In this document: positions 23,216-30,962 of the stretch, in pieces
Layout: every line of letters begins with the position of its first letter
How positions within the stretch are numbered: the first letter of the stretch is position 1
NCBI RefSeq assembly: GCF_900215205.1
Contig: NZ_OBDY01000020.1
Coordinates: forward strand, 1-64,000
Reading direction: 5' to 3'
Length of the DNA stretch: 64,000 nucleotides
DNA from: Paractinoplanes atraurantiacus
Lineage (GTDB): Bacteria; Actinomycetota; Actinomycetes; Mycobacteriales; Micromonosporaceae
Position numbers and translations under genes: made by a program
Notes under the pieces: generated by a model
Database searches by the model: none
Told to the model about the DNA's origin: nothing
The model's input: only the letters and a program-made list of their open reading frames with translations

Positions 23216-26145
23216 GGCAGCAACGACTCGATCGCGCCGAGCACCTCGGCGTCGAGGGTCAGGCCGCTGCGGACGACAGTGAGCTCGGCGGTGACAGCCT
23301 GCGTGCAGTGCCGCATCAGCGACTCGCGGATGCCCTCCTCGACGTACGGCCCGGCCACGCCGTAACGGCCACCGACGACCACCACGGCCGGGTTGAGCAT
23401 GTTGGTGAGCGGGGCCACCGAGCGGCCGATCAGCCGACCCGCGTCGAGCAGCGCCCGCTGAGCCGGGCGGTGCCCGTGTGCGGCCAGCTTGAGCAGACGC
23501 TCCTCCGGATCCTCGGACTCGCGGATGAAAGGCGCGGCGTCGAGCACGGCCCCGAACGAGGCCGGCGACAGAAAGGTGGAAAGGCAGCCGCGGCTACCGC
23601 AGACGCAGAGCGGCCCGACCTCGCGCACGTTGAGGTGGCCGACCTCGCCGGCGTAGCCGAGCGCACCCCGGTACATGCGGCCGCCGGCCACGATGCCGGC
23701 CCCGGTGAACTGGTCGGCCCGCAGATAGAGCACGTCGCGGGCGCCGACGGCGGCGCCCCGGCGCACCTCGGCCAGGGCGGCCAGGTCGGCGTTGTTCTCG
23801 ACCCGGCAGGGCACACCGAGCACCTCGGTGATGACCTCAGCCGGAGCGAATCCGGAGAACATCGGCAGGATCCCGCGCGTGCCGAAGCTCCCGGTGTGCG
23901 GATCGACGGGCGCGGGAACGCTCAGCCCAACCTCACGCAGATCCCCGACAGCGTGGCCGTTCTCGGTCAGCAGCCCCGCGATCAGCTCCGCGGCCAGCCG
24001 AACCGGCGCCTCACCGGTCAGCGTCATCGGAATCGGATGGGCGGCCTGATGCAGCACGGCCCCCGCCCCATCGGCGATGACGACCCTGATCCCGTACGCG
24101 CTGATCGCCGCCCCCGCCAGCAGTTCCTTGGGCGTCACGAGGCGGAACCCGGGCGAGGGCCGCCCCGACCGCCCTTGCTCAGGCGGCAGATCGCAGGGCT
24201 CGACCACCCCTTCGCGGCTCATCTCGTCCAGCAGCTCAACCACCGCGGCCCGGGGAAGCTTCGTCAGCCGCACAACATCACTACGAGCCATGGCCCCATG
24301 CATCCGCAACAGCTCAGTGATCCGCACACGCCGAGCCCCTCGCTCCCGCTGCCGCGGCGAAACACTCCGCTGCGCGTGCTCTTCCCGCCCACCGCGCCGA
24401 ACGGCCTCCCCGGCCAGATCACCCCGCCCCGCCTCGCCAGACCCGCCGCCCGGCACCGCCCCACTCAGCCCGCCATGCGCGGCCCCGCCTGGCCTGCCGC
24501 CACCCGATACCTCGCCGACCCCATCGCCTCGTGCCGCCTCACTCGGCCCACCTTGCACGGCCTCGCCCGTACCCGACGCCTCATCCTCCCGTCCGTACAT
24601 TTCCGATTTGTCGCCCAATTTGAATCGCGTCGCCTCACTCGGCCCACCTTGAGCGGCTCCGCCCGCACCCGACGCCTCATCCTCCCTTCCGGACATTTCC
24701 AGTTTGTCGCCCGAATTGAATCGCGTCGCCTCGCTCGATCCCCCATGCGCGGCCTCGCTTGCGCCCGACGAGCCACTCTCTCGTCCAGACATTTCGGATT
24801 TGCCGCCCGCATCGGTCGGCAAGGACGGCGCGGAGGACGGCAAAGACGGCGCGGAGGAAGGCAGTGGCGGCGCGGAGGAAGACAAGGACGGTGCGGAGGA
24901 CGGCAAAGACGGCGCGGAGGAAGGCAGTGGCGGCGCGGAGGAAGGCAAGGACGGTGCGGAGGACGGCAAAGACGGCGCGGAGGAAGGCAGTGGCGGCGCG
25001 GAGGAAGGCAAGCGACTCAACGCGGCGGCGATCGCGCCGAGCAAAGCGGCGCGGCCCGCCAGGGTGCCGGCGTGGATCTCGGTGTGCTCGGCGACTGCGG
25101 GCTGGGCGTAGCGAAGGAGTGACTCTCGGACTCCGGCGACGATCGGGCCGTCCTCGGTGATCAGCGGGCCGTCCAGGACGACCAGGGCCGGGTTGATCGT
25201 GTTGGCCAGGTCGGCGACGACCCGGCCGATCATGCGGCCCGCGTCGGCCAGGACGCGCTGGGCTATCGCGTCGCGGTCGGCCAGCTCGAGGGCCCGCTCC
25301 GCGCTGACCGCCGATCCGTAACTGTTCGACAGGGCGCCCAGCAGCTCGCGTGGGGCGGCGATCGTCTCCAGGCAGCCACGGTTGCCGCAGCGGCACAGGG
25401 CGCCCGTCTCGTCCACCTGCACGTGGCCGATCTCGCCGGCCACGCCGGTCGCGCCCCGGTGCACCTCGCCGTCGAGCAGCAGGCCGCAGCCGATGCCGGA
25501 GGCGATCCGGAGGTAGCAGACGTCGCGCCGGCCCCGGGCCACCCCGTGGGTGACCTCGCCCAGCAGGCTCAGGTTGGCGTCGTTGAGCACGGCCACCCCG
25601 TGCCCCAACCGGCGGCGCAGCTCGGACCCGGCCGCGAAGCCGGCCCACCCGGGCAGCACGCTGCTGGTGTGCACGACCCCGCCCGCCACCGGCGCCGGCA
25701 GTCCGATGACGGTCAGCCAGACACGCCGGCCGGCCGGAACACACTCCGTGATGAGCGCGGCGAACTCGTCCAGGATCTCCCCCGGCGCCGCCCCCGCCAG
25801 GGCGCGGCTGCGCTCCACCTCGATCTCCCCGGTCAGACCGGCCACGGCCACCCGCGCCGCCGCTATGCCGGGGCCGCCGCCGGCCGAGTCGAGGATCGCC
25901 CCCACCACGTAACCCGCGGCCGGCCCGAGCGACAGCAACCGCGCCGGCCGGCCCTGATGGCCGGCCGCCACCGGATCCGACTCGACCAGGGCCTCGGCCG
26001 CCAGCAGCTTGGTGAGCAGTCCGTTCACGGTCTCGCGGGCCATGCCGGTGCGACGGATGAGGTCGGTGCGGCTGATCGGGCCGGCGTCGCGGACCGTGGC
26101 CAGCACCAGGTCACGTCCGGTGATTTGCGCGGGACGGGTCGCCAT
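23212..26145 (-). CDS. Tandem double ROK (NagC/XylR) regulator joined by a repeat-encoded linker
   Basis: 977 aa from ATG 26145. Half 1: HTH (ISRTDLIRRTGMARETVNGL) and ROK domain (about 80-395) with zinc motif GALCRCGNRGCLET. Half 2: a second HTH (MARSDVVRLTKLPRAAVVEL) and ROK domain (about 700-977) with zinc motif GPLCVCGSRGCLST. Each half is about the size of a normal single ROK repressor. The DNDAN-type kinase motif is NDANLS in half 1 and NNADLA in half 2, so sugar kinase activity is unlikely. Between them, about 230 residues of low complexity include nine LPSSAP(S/P) units and three 32-residue units. The promoter looks leaderless. It is divergent from the MFS/GH3 genes and presumably represses them in response to a sugar. 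Confidence 0.85.
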   Translation of the reverse strand: MATRPAQITGRDLVLATVRDAGPISRTDLIRRTGMARETVNGLLTKLLAAEALVESDPVAAGHQGRPARLLSLGPAAGYVVGAILDSAGGGPGIAAARVAVAGLTGEIEVERSRALAGAAPGEILDEFAALITECVPAGRRVWLTVIGLPAPVAGGVVHTSSVLPGWAGFAAGSELRRRLGHGVAVLNDANLSLLGEVTHGVARGRRDVCYLRIASGIGCGLLLDGEVHRGATGVAGEIGHVQVDETGALCRCGNRGCLETIAAPRELLGALSNSYGSAVSAERALELADRDAIAQRVLADAGRMIGRVVADLANTINPALVVLDGPLITEDGPIVAGVRESLLRYAQPAVAEHTEIHAGTLAGRAALLGAIAAALSRLPSSAPPLPSSAPSLPSSAPSLPSSAPPLPSSAPSLPSSAPSLSSSAPPLPSSAPSLPSSAPSLPTDAGGKSEMSGRESGSSGASEAAHGGSSEATRFNSGDKLEMSGREDEASGAGGAAQGGPSEATRFKLGDKSEMYGREDEASGTGEAVQGGPSEAARGDGVGEVSGGGRPGGAAHGGLSGAVPGGGSGEAGRGDLAGEAVRRGGREEHAQRSVSPRQRERGARRVRITELLRMHGAMARSDVVRLTKLPRAAVVELLDEMSREGVVEPCDLPPEQGRSGRPSPGFRLVTPKELLAGAAISAYGIRVVIADGAGAVLHQAAHPIPMTLTGEAPVRLAAELIAGLLTENGHAVGDLREVGLSVPAPVDPHTGSFGTRGILPMFSGFAPAEVITEVLGVPCRVENNADLAALAEVRRGAAVGARDVLYLRADQFTGAGIVAGGRMYRGALGYAGEVGHLNVREVGPLCVCGSRGCLSTFLSPASFGAVLDAAPFIRESEDPEERLLKLAAHGHRPAQRALLDAGRLIGRSVAPLTNMLNPAVVVVGGRYGVAGPYVEEGIRESLMRHCTQAVTAELTVVRSGLTLDAEVLGAIESLLP
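24527..24812. repeat. Three degenerate 96-bp tandem units in the double-ROK linker
   Basis: Matching positions recur exactly 96 bases apart, for example GCCGCCTC at 24533, GTCGCCTC at 24629 and again at 24725. On the coding (-) strand each encodes a 32-residue unit around EMSGRE...SEATRF. The stretch is less GC-rich than the rest. It lies directly beside the 21-bp array. Confidence 0.7.
24818..25006. repeat. Nine contiguous 21-bp repeats organised as three 63-bp higher-order units
   Basis: Units of form GGCAARGACGGYGCGGAGGAM run without spacers. The order A-B-C repeats three times: A (AAGGAC...GAGGAC), B (AAAGAC...GAGGAA), C (AGTGGC...GAGGAA). They encode LPSSAP(S/P) heptapeptides on the - strand, in frame with the double-ROK gene; the 21-base period keeps several frames open. 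Recent expansion by slippage or recombination is likely. Confidence 0.9.
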
Positions 26146-26151
26146 CGCCGA

Positions 26152-26157
26152 AGCGTA
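26152..26157 (-). promoter_or_regulatory. -10 element of the double-ROK gene (leaderless)
   Basis: Reading leftward, TACGCT begins 12 bases before the ATG at 26145, the same geometry as the TetR genes at 1882 and 5627, so the mRNA probably starts at the ATG. The AT-rich run just upstream (AAACAAGCAAAACTTGG on the - strand, 26158-26176) resembles a ROK operator and suggests autoregulation. Confidence 0.45.
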
Positions 26158-26304
26158 CAACCAAGTTTTGCTTGTTTTCTCGGTTAACCCGGCGGTGACC
26201 CACAACACCTGACGCCGCTGCCCCGAAAGGTCTCAGAAATAACCGAGGAAGAAGACGAATCAGAGCCTCCGGACGGCCGATCAACCTCTGGTTTGGCGTT
26301 AATC

Positions 26305-26341
26305 GGCTCATTACCCTCGAGATATCAGGTGGTAACGAGCC
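26305..26341. promoter_or_regulatory. Inverted repeat upstream of MFS/GH3 operon
   Basis: GGCTCATTACC / GGTAACGAGCC, 11-base arms with one mismatch around a 15-base centre, 52-88 bases before the MFS start. It is placed as an operator for the divergent ROK regulator or a LacI-type protein; a transcript hairpin is the alternative. Confidence 0.45.
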
Positions 26342-26392
26342 GGGCCCGGCAAGGTACCTGTCCCCCATTCCTTGAGTGCCAAGGAGGTTGCG

Positions 26393-27739
26393 ATGACCGA
26401 GTTGCCACCGGCCGCCGCTCTGCAGACCGCCGACCCCTCGCTGAACGACCGGATGATCGATCAGGTGAACCCGATCAGCGGCGTCCCGCTGAAAATCGTG
26501 CCCGCTGACGAAAAGCAGGACGCGCCGAAGCGCCTGATCACCGCGATGGCGCTCGCGCAGTTCGGCGCCTACCTGACGATCATGACGCCGGTCGTGGTCA
26601 CCCTCTCCGTCCGCGTGGCCGAGATCGCCCCGGACAACAAGGCCTCAGCGCTGAGCGCCGTGCTGTCGGTGGGTGCGCTGCTCGCTCTCGTCGGCAACCC
26701 GTTCTTCGGCGCCATGAGCGACCGCACCCGGTCGCGCTTCGGCCGCCGCCGCCCCTGGCTCATCGGCGGCATGATCGCCGGTCTGCTCGGCCTCGCCATC
26801 GTCGCCACCGGCGGCTCGATCCCGGTCCTCACCCTCGGCTGGGCCGTCACGCAGCTCGGCGTCAACGCCACCCTCGCCACCCTGACCGCGCTGCTACCCG
26901 ACCAGGTGCCGGCCCATCAGCGCGGCCGCGTCGGCGGCATCCTCGGCCTGATGACCTCGATCGCGATCCTCGCCGGCACCGCCCTGGCCGCCCTGCTCTC
27001 CGGGCACACCTTCGCGATGTTCATGGTGCCGGCGGTCATCGGCACCCTGACCGTGGCGCTGCTCATCTCGATCCTCAAGGACCGCCCGGCCGCCGCCGGC
27101 CAGCACGAGAAGTACGACTTCAAGGAATTCCTCCGTACGTTCTACGTGAACCCGCGCCGGTTCCCCGACTTCTCCTGGAACCTGCTCAGCCGCTTCCTGA
27201 TCTGGATGGGCATCGCCAGCGTCACGACCTACCAGTCGTACCTGCTGATCGACCGTTTCGGGTACACCACCGACAACGTCGCCACCGCCGTGCTGATCGC
27301 CACGCTGCTCACCACGGCCGGCATGGTCGGGGGCTCGACGATCGGCGGATGGCTCTCCGACCGTACGGGAAATCGCAAGCCCTTCGTCCTCATCGCCGGC
27401 GTCGTCATCGCGGTCTCCCTGCTCGGCATCGCGGTCAGCCACAGCTTCGCGCTGTTCCTGGTCTCGGTTCTCGTGTTCGGCGTCGGCGAGGGCCTCTACC
27501 TGGCCGTCGACCTGGCCCTGGCCACCGAGGTGCTGCCCAACCCGGACGACGCGGCCAAGGACATGGGCGTGCTGAACATCGCCAACGCCCTGCCCCAGTC
27601 GCTGGTGCCGATCCTGGCCGCCCCGATCCTGGCCATCGGCTCCAGCGACAGTGAGAACTACGGCCTGCTCTTCCTGCTCGGCGCGATCGTCGCCATCGTC
27701 GGCTCCCTGCTGGTCCGCCTCGTCCGCGGCGCCCGCTGA
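26393..27739 (+). CDS. MFS sugar/glycoside transporter (GPH/SLC45-like), 12 TM
   Basis: 448 aa from ATG 26393, preceded by AAGGAGG (26381-26387). About 12 membrane segments; motif A copies FGAMSDRTRSRFGRRRPWLIGG and GGWLSDRTGNRKPFV are characteristic of MFS sugar:cation symporters. It lies 17 bases upstream of the GH3 glycosidase and is divergent from the double-ROK regulator. Together they form an uptake-and-cleavage locus for an oligosaccharide or beta-glucoside. Confidence 0.88.
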   Translation: MTELPPAAALQTADPSLNDRMIDQVNPISGVPLKIVPADEKQDAPKRLITAMALAQFGAYLTIMTPVVVTLSVRVAEIAPDNKASALSAVLSVGALLALVGNPFFGAMSDRTRSRFGRRRPWLIGGMIAGLLGLAIVATGGSIPVLTLGWAVTQLGVNATLATLTALLPDQVPAHQRGRVGGILGLMTSIAILAGTALAALLSGHTFAMFMVPAVIGTLTVALLISILKDRPAAAGQHEKYDFKEFLRTFYVNPRRFPDFSWNLLSRFLIWMGIASVTTYQSYLLIDRFGYTTDNVATAVLIATLLTTAGMVGGSTIGGWLSDRTGNRKPFVLIAGVVIAVSLLGIAVSHSFALFLVSVLVFGVGEGLYLAVDLALATEVLPNPDDAAKDMGVLNIANALPQSLVPILAAPILAIGSSDSENYGLLFLLGAIVAIVGSLLVRLVRGAR

Positions 27740-27756
27740 AATCCTGGAGGCTCCTC

Positions 27757-29514
27757 ATGAACCCGTACCAGAACCCCGCACTCCCCATCGAGGACCGGAT
27801 CAGCGACCTCATCGGCCGGATGACCCTCGAGGAGAAGGCCGGCCTGATGTTCCACACGATGGCCGCGGTCAACGCCGACGGCACCCTCTTCGAGCCCTCG
27901 GGCGACGGCGGCATGTTCCCGTCGACCCGCTGGCTCGTCGAGGACAAGCTCATCAACCACGTCAACATCCTGACGATGGGCCCGGTCGCGCCGGCGAAGA
28001 TCGCGGAGTGGCACAACCGGATCCAGGAGCTCGCGGCGAACACCCGGCTCGGCATTCCGGTCACGGTCTCGACCGATCCCCGGCACGGCTTCATCGACAA
28101 CCCGGCCACCTCGGCCGCGGCCGGCGGATTCTCGGTCTGGCCGGAGCCGATCGGGCTGGGTGCGACCAAAGACCCTTCCCTCGTACGCGAATTCGCGGAC
28201 ATAGCGCGGCGGGAGTACCTGGCGGCCGGAATCCGGGTCGCCCTGCACCCGATGGCCGACCTGGCCACCGAGCCCCGCTGGGCCCGCACCAGCGGCACGC
28301 TCGGCTCCGACCCGGCGACGGTGGCGGAGCTGCTGAAGGCGTACATCGAAGGCTTTCAAGGTCCTTCGCTCGGCCCGGACAGCGTCGCCACGATGGTGAA
28401 GCACTTCCCGGGGGCGGGACCGCAGATGAACGGCGAGGACGCCCATTTCCCGTACGGGCGCGAGCAGGTCTACCCGGGCGGTCGGTTCGCCGAGCACCTG
28501 GAGCCGTTCGAGGCCGCCTTCGAGGCGGGCGCGGCGCAGATCATGCCGTACTACGGGATGCCGATCGGCACGTCGTACGAGGAAGTCGGTTTCGGTTTCA
28601 ACAAGGGCATCATCGAGGGCCTGCTGCGCGGCCGGTACGGCTTCGACGGTGTCGTCTGCACGGACTGGGGCCTGGTGACGGACGCCGACGACGTGTTCGG
28701 CGCGCCGATGCCGGCCCGCGCGTGGGGCGTGGAAGACCTGTCCCGTCTCGACCGGGTGTACCGCATCATCGAGGCCGGCGCCGACCAGCTCGGCGGCGAG
28801 TACTGCCCCGAGCTGATCGTCTCGCTGGTTTCATCGGGCCGCGTTCCGTTGTCTCGCATCGACGAGTCGGCGCGCCGCATTCTGCGCGACAAGTTCCGGA
28901 TGGGCCTGTTCGACGACCGCCGGTACGTCTCGGTTACCGGTGCGGCAGAGGAGATCGGCCGTCCGGCGTACGTGGCCGCGGGTCTCGAAGCGCAGCGGCG
29001 CTCCATCGTGGTGCTCCAGTCGTCGGTGCTGCCCCTGTCGGAAGGCATCAACGTCTACGTCGACGGCGTCGACCCGGACGTGGCCGCCCGCTACGCCAAG
29101 GTGGTGGCGACACCGGCCGAGGCCGACATCGCCGTCGTGCGCCGGCACGCCCCGTACGACGACACCCGGACCACCGGCTTCGAGACCTTCTTCCACGCCG
29201 GCCGCCTCGACTTCACCGACGCCGAGCTGGCCCCGGTTCTGGAGGTCACCGACGCCGTCCCCACGGTCGTCGACGTCCTACTCGACCGCCCGGCGGTGCT
29301 GACGCCGCTGGCATCCCGGGCCGCCGCTTTGACCGGCAACTTCGGCGCTTCCGACGAGGCGTTGTTCGACATCCTCTTCGGCCGCACCAAGCCTTCGGGC
29401 ACCTTGCCGTTCGAGCTGCCCCGCTCCATGGAGGCCGTGGTGGCTTCCCGCGAGGACGTCCCGAACGACACCGAGGATCCCCTCTTCCCGTACGGACACG
29501 GCCTCACGCTTTGA
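27757..29514 (+). CDS. Glycoside hydrolase family 3 (beta-glucosidase/xylosidase type)
   Basis: 585 aa, no signal peptide. N-terminal GH3 barrel: RISDLIGRMTLEEKAGLM, STDPRHGF, MVKHFPGAGPQ (KHFxG-type), and the nucleophile Asp303 in VVCTDWG (SDW in most members). The C-terminal alpha/beta sandwich includes IVVLQSSVLPLS and ends in SGTLPFELPRS and FPYGHGL. It would hydrolyse terminal beta-linked sugars from an imported oligosaccharide in the cytoplasm. RBS TGGAGG. Operon with the MFS transporter. Confidence 0.9.
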   Translation: MNPYQNPALPIEDRISDLIGRMTLEEKAGLMFHTMAAVNADGTLFEPSGDGGMFPSTRWLVEDKLINHVNILTMGPVAPAKIAEWHNRIQELAANTRLGIPVTVSTDPRHGFIDNPATSAAAGGFSVWPEPIGLGATKDPSLVREFADIARREYLAAGIRVALHPMADLATEPRWARTSGTLGSDPATVAELLKAYIEGFQGPSLGPDSVATMVKHFPGAGPQMNGEDAHFPYGREQVYPGGRFAEHLEPFEAAFEAGAAQIMPYYGMPIGTSYEEVGFGFNKGIIEGLLRGRYGFDGVVCTDWGLVTDADDVFGAPMPARAWGVEDLSRLDRVYRIIEAGADQLGGEYCPELIVSLVSSGRVPLSRIDESARRILRDKFRMGLFDDRRYVSVTGAAEEIGRPAYVAAGLEAQRRSIVVLQSSVLPLSEGINVYVDGVDPDVAARYAKVVATPAEADIAVVRRHAPYDDTRTTGFETFFHAGRLDFTDAELAPVLEVTDAVPTVVDVLLDRPAVLTPLASRAAALTGNFGASDEALFDILFGRTKPSGTLPFELPRSMEAVVASREDVPNDTEDPLFPYGHGLTL

Positions 29515-29525
29515 GGCCGTCCTCC

Positions 29526-29540
29526 GGGACTTCCGGCCCT
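29526..29540 (+). promoter_or_regulatory. DosR-box-like element 1 (gene 29599)
   Basis: GGGACTTCCGGCCCT followed by TGACG, ending 59 bases before the ATG at 29599. A perfect match to the consensus GGGAC-N4-GGCCCT-TG-C read from the island. Downstream GTTAGC...GCTAAC...GCTAAC half-sites (29547-29574) may bind a second factor. Confidence 0.65.
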
Positions 29541-29598
29541 GACGCTGTTAGCGGATCGCAGCTAACGTGCTAACTGAGGGGAAGGGAGGCGACAGAAC

Positions 29599-29880
29599 AT
29601 GACTACCGCAAGCAGCAAGACGGTCCGAGCGGTGCCCCCGGCCAAGCCCGACACTCACCCCGAGGATCGCCGGGTGCGAACGCGCCGGATCGGGCGTGAG
29701 ATCGGCATCTTGGCGGTGAACGTCTACGAGCGCGGTGTCTTCGACGTGGTGGCGTTCGAGAAGGATGCGGCGAAGATCGCGCCGTACCCGTGGATGAGGT
29801 CCGTGCTCGCCACGAGCGCCGGACTCGTCGAGGACGTCGGCGCGGCCTACGTCAAGACAGCCCGCCAGGTGCTCAGGTGA
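29599..29880 (+). CDS. Small hypothetical protein, candidate DosR-regulon member
   Basis: 93 aa, not recognised. N-terminal 25 residues are polar and probably disordered, followed by basic VRTRRIGREIGILAVNVYER and a helical remainder (DVVAFEKDAAKIAPYPWMRS, VEDVGAAYVKTARQVL). No membrane span. RBS GGGAGG 9 bases before the ATG. The near-perfect DosR-like box upstream places it in the hypoxia island; it is flanked on the other side by a convergent membrane-protein gene and a shared terminator. Confidence 0.7.
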   Translation: MTTASSKTVRAVPPAKPDTHPEDRRVRTRRIGREIGILAVNVYERGVFDVVAFEKDAAKIAPYPWMRSVLATSAGLVEDVGAAYVKTARQVLR

Positions 29881-29888
29881 ACGACGGC

Positions 29889-29921
29889 GAATCGACCCGG
29901 GATCGGCTCCCGGGTCGATTC
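29889..29921. terminator. Bidirectional hairpin terminator
   Basis: Perfect 13-base arms GAATCGACCCGGG / CCCGGGTCGATTC with a 7-base loop between convergent genes 29599 and 29920; its right arm enters the stop codon of the leftward gene. Confidence 0.85.
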
Positions 29922-30621
29922 ACGCTCCGAGGGCCGGCGGCCGGCGAAACCACCGGGCGAGCAGAATGCCGCCTACGATCAAGGTGAGCCACGTGAGGCC
30001 GATGGCGGCGACCTCGTAGCGGGCCTCGAGGTCAGCCCCGTAGGCGACGGCGAAGAGGGGCAGCGCCGCAACGGTGAGACCGCCGCCGACCATCAGCACC
30101 CACCGCAGCCCGAGTTCGAGCCGCGCCGGGCCGGTGAACGCCGCGGCGATCGTCAACAGGGCCGCGCCGAGCAGCAGGTAGCCCACGTTCTCCAGGGCGA
30201 TGAACACCCCGTGCGGGTTGTACTGAGACAACAGCGACAACCCCGCCGTCTCACCACGCTCCAGGCTGGGTTGCAGCACGGTGAGCTGAACGACGTAGTC
30301 GGTCAGCAGAACCGTGGTGGCACCGACGGCGAACCCGGCGGCGATCGCGCTGAACACCACTCTCGTCGCTTGATGCACGCAGATCACCAGCACCAGGGCG
30401 AGGACGACGAGCACCGACTGCGGGTACATCCACCAGTAGTCGCGCGGACTGAAGGCCGCCACATCGGTGTACGGATAGACCACGCATCCGTTGCCGCAGT
30501 AGGGTCCCGAGCGGGCGGGGGTGGTGCCGCCGAGGGCGGCGGCGACGAGCGCGACGACCACAGTGGCCAGCGCGGTGGCCGTCCCCAGCGTTGCGACCGG
30601 GCTCCGGCTCCCGGAGGTCAT
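29920..30621 (-). CDS. Multi-pass membrane protein, unknown function
   Basis: 233 aa, about six or seven hydrophobic segments (TALATVVVALVAAALGG, SVLVVLALVLVICV, VFSAIAAGFAVGATTVLL, WLTLIVGGILLARWF). An external-looking loop contains YCGNGCVVYPYTD with two cysteines. No family recognised. Its ATG overlaps the stop of the XRE gene (ATGA), so it is translationally coupled as the last gene of the patatin-XRE-membrane protein operon. Confidence 0.75.
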   Translation of the reverse strand: MTSGSRSPVATLGTATALATVVVALVAAALGGTTPARSGPYCGNGCVVYPYTDVAAFSPRDYWWMYPQSVLVVLALVLVICVHQATRVVFSAIAAGFAVGATTVLLTDYVVQLTVLQPSLERGETAGLSLLSQYNPHGVFIALENVGYLLLGAALLTIAAAFTGPARLELGLRWVLMVGGGLTVAALPLFAVAYGADLEARYEVAAIGLTWLTLIVGGILLARWFRRPPALGA

Positions 30622-30962
30622 CGGCGCCCACCGCCTCGGCCGGCGTCCGCGCTCGCCACGAAGGCCAGGTAGACCTCGCTCAGCGCCTGACGATGCCGAG
30701 GGCTCAGGCGCGGGTCCTCGGCGATGGCCGCCAGAACCGCTGAGGGGCGCTGACGCGAGGCCGACTCGCCGCGCAGCGCGTCGGCGGTGGTCCGCAGGGA
30801 GGCGGCGATGGCCTCCAGCACCCGGTCCGACGGAGCGCGCAGGCCACGCTCGATCTGAGACAGGTACGGCCCGGAGATGCCGACCATGGACGCGAACTGC
30901 CGCAACGGCAACTCGGCGAGCTCGCGCCGGTTGCGGATGATCTCGCCGAGGGTGGGGCTCAC
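30618..30962 (-). CDS. XRE-family transcriptional regulator, short
   Basis: 114 aa from a GTG overlapping the stop of the patatin gene (GTGA). HTH_3 domain about residues 5-62: LGEIIRNRRELAELPLRQF, ASMVGISGPYLSQIERGLRA. The C-terminal half is short and helical without a sensory domain. It is coupled on both sides, so its level tracks that of the patatin-like protein and membrane protein. Likely autoregulator of the operon. Confidence 0.87.
   Translation of the reverse strand: MSPTLGEIIRNRRELAELPLRQFASMVGISGPYLSQIERGLRAPSDRVLEAIAASLRTTADALRGESASRQRPSAVLAAIAEDPRLSPRHRQALSEVYLAFVASADAGRGGGRR

Noticed and set aside
24818..25006. CRISPR-like direct repeats
   Set aside because: Units are contiguous 21-mers without spacers and lie in frame inside a protein gene; no cas genes are present.
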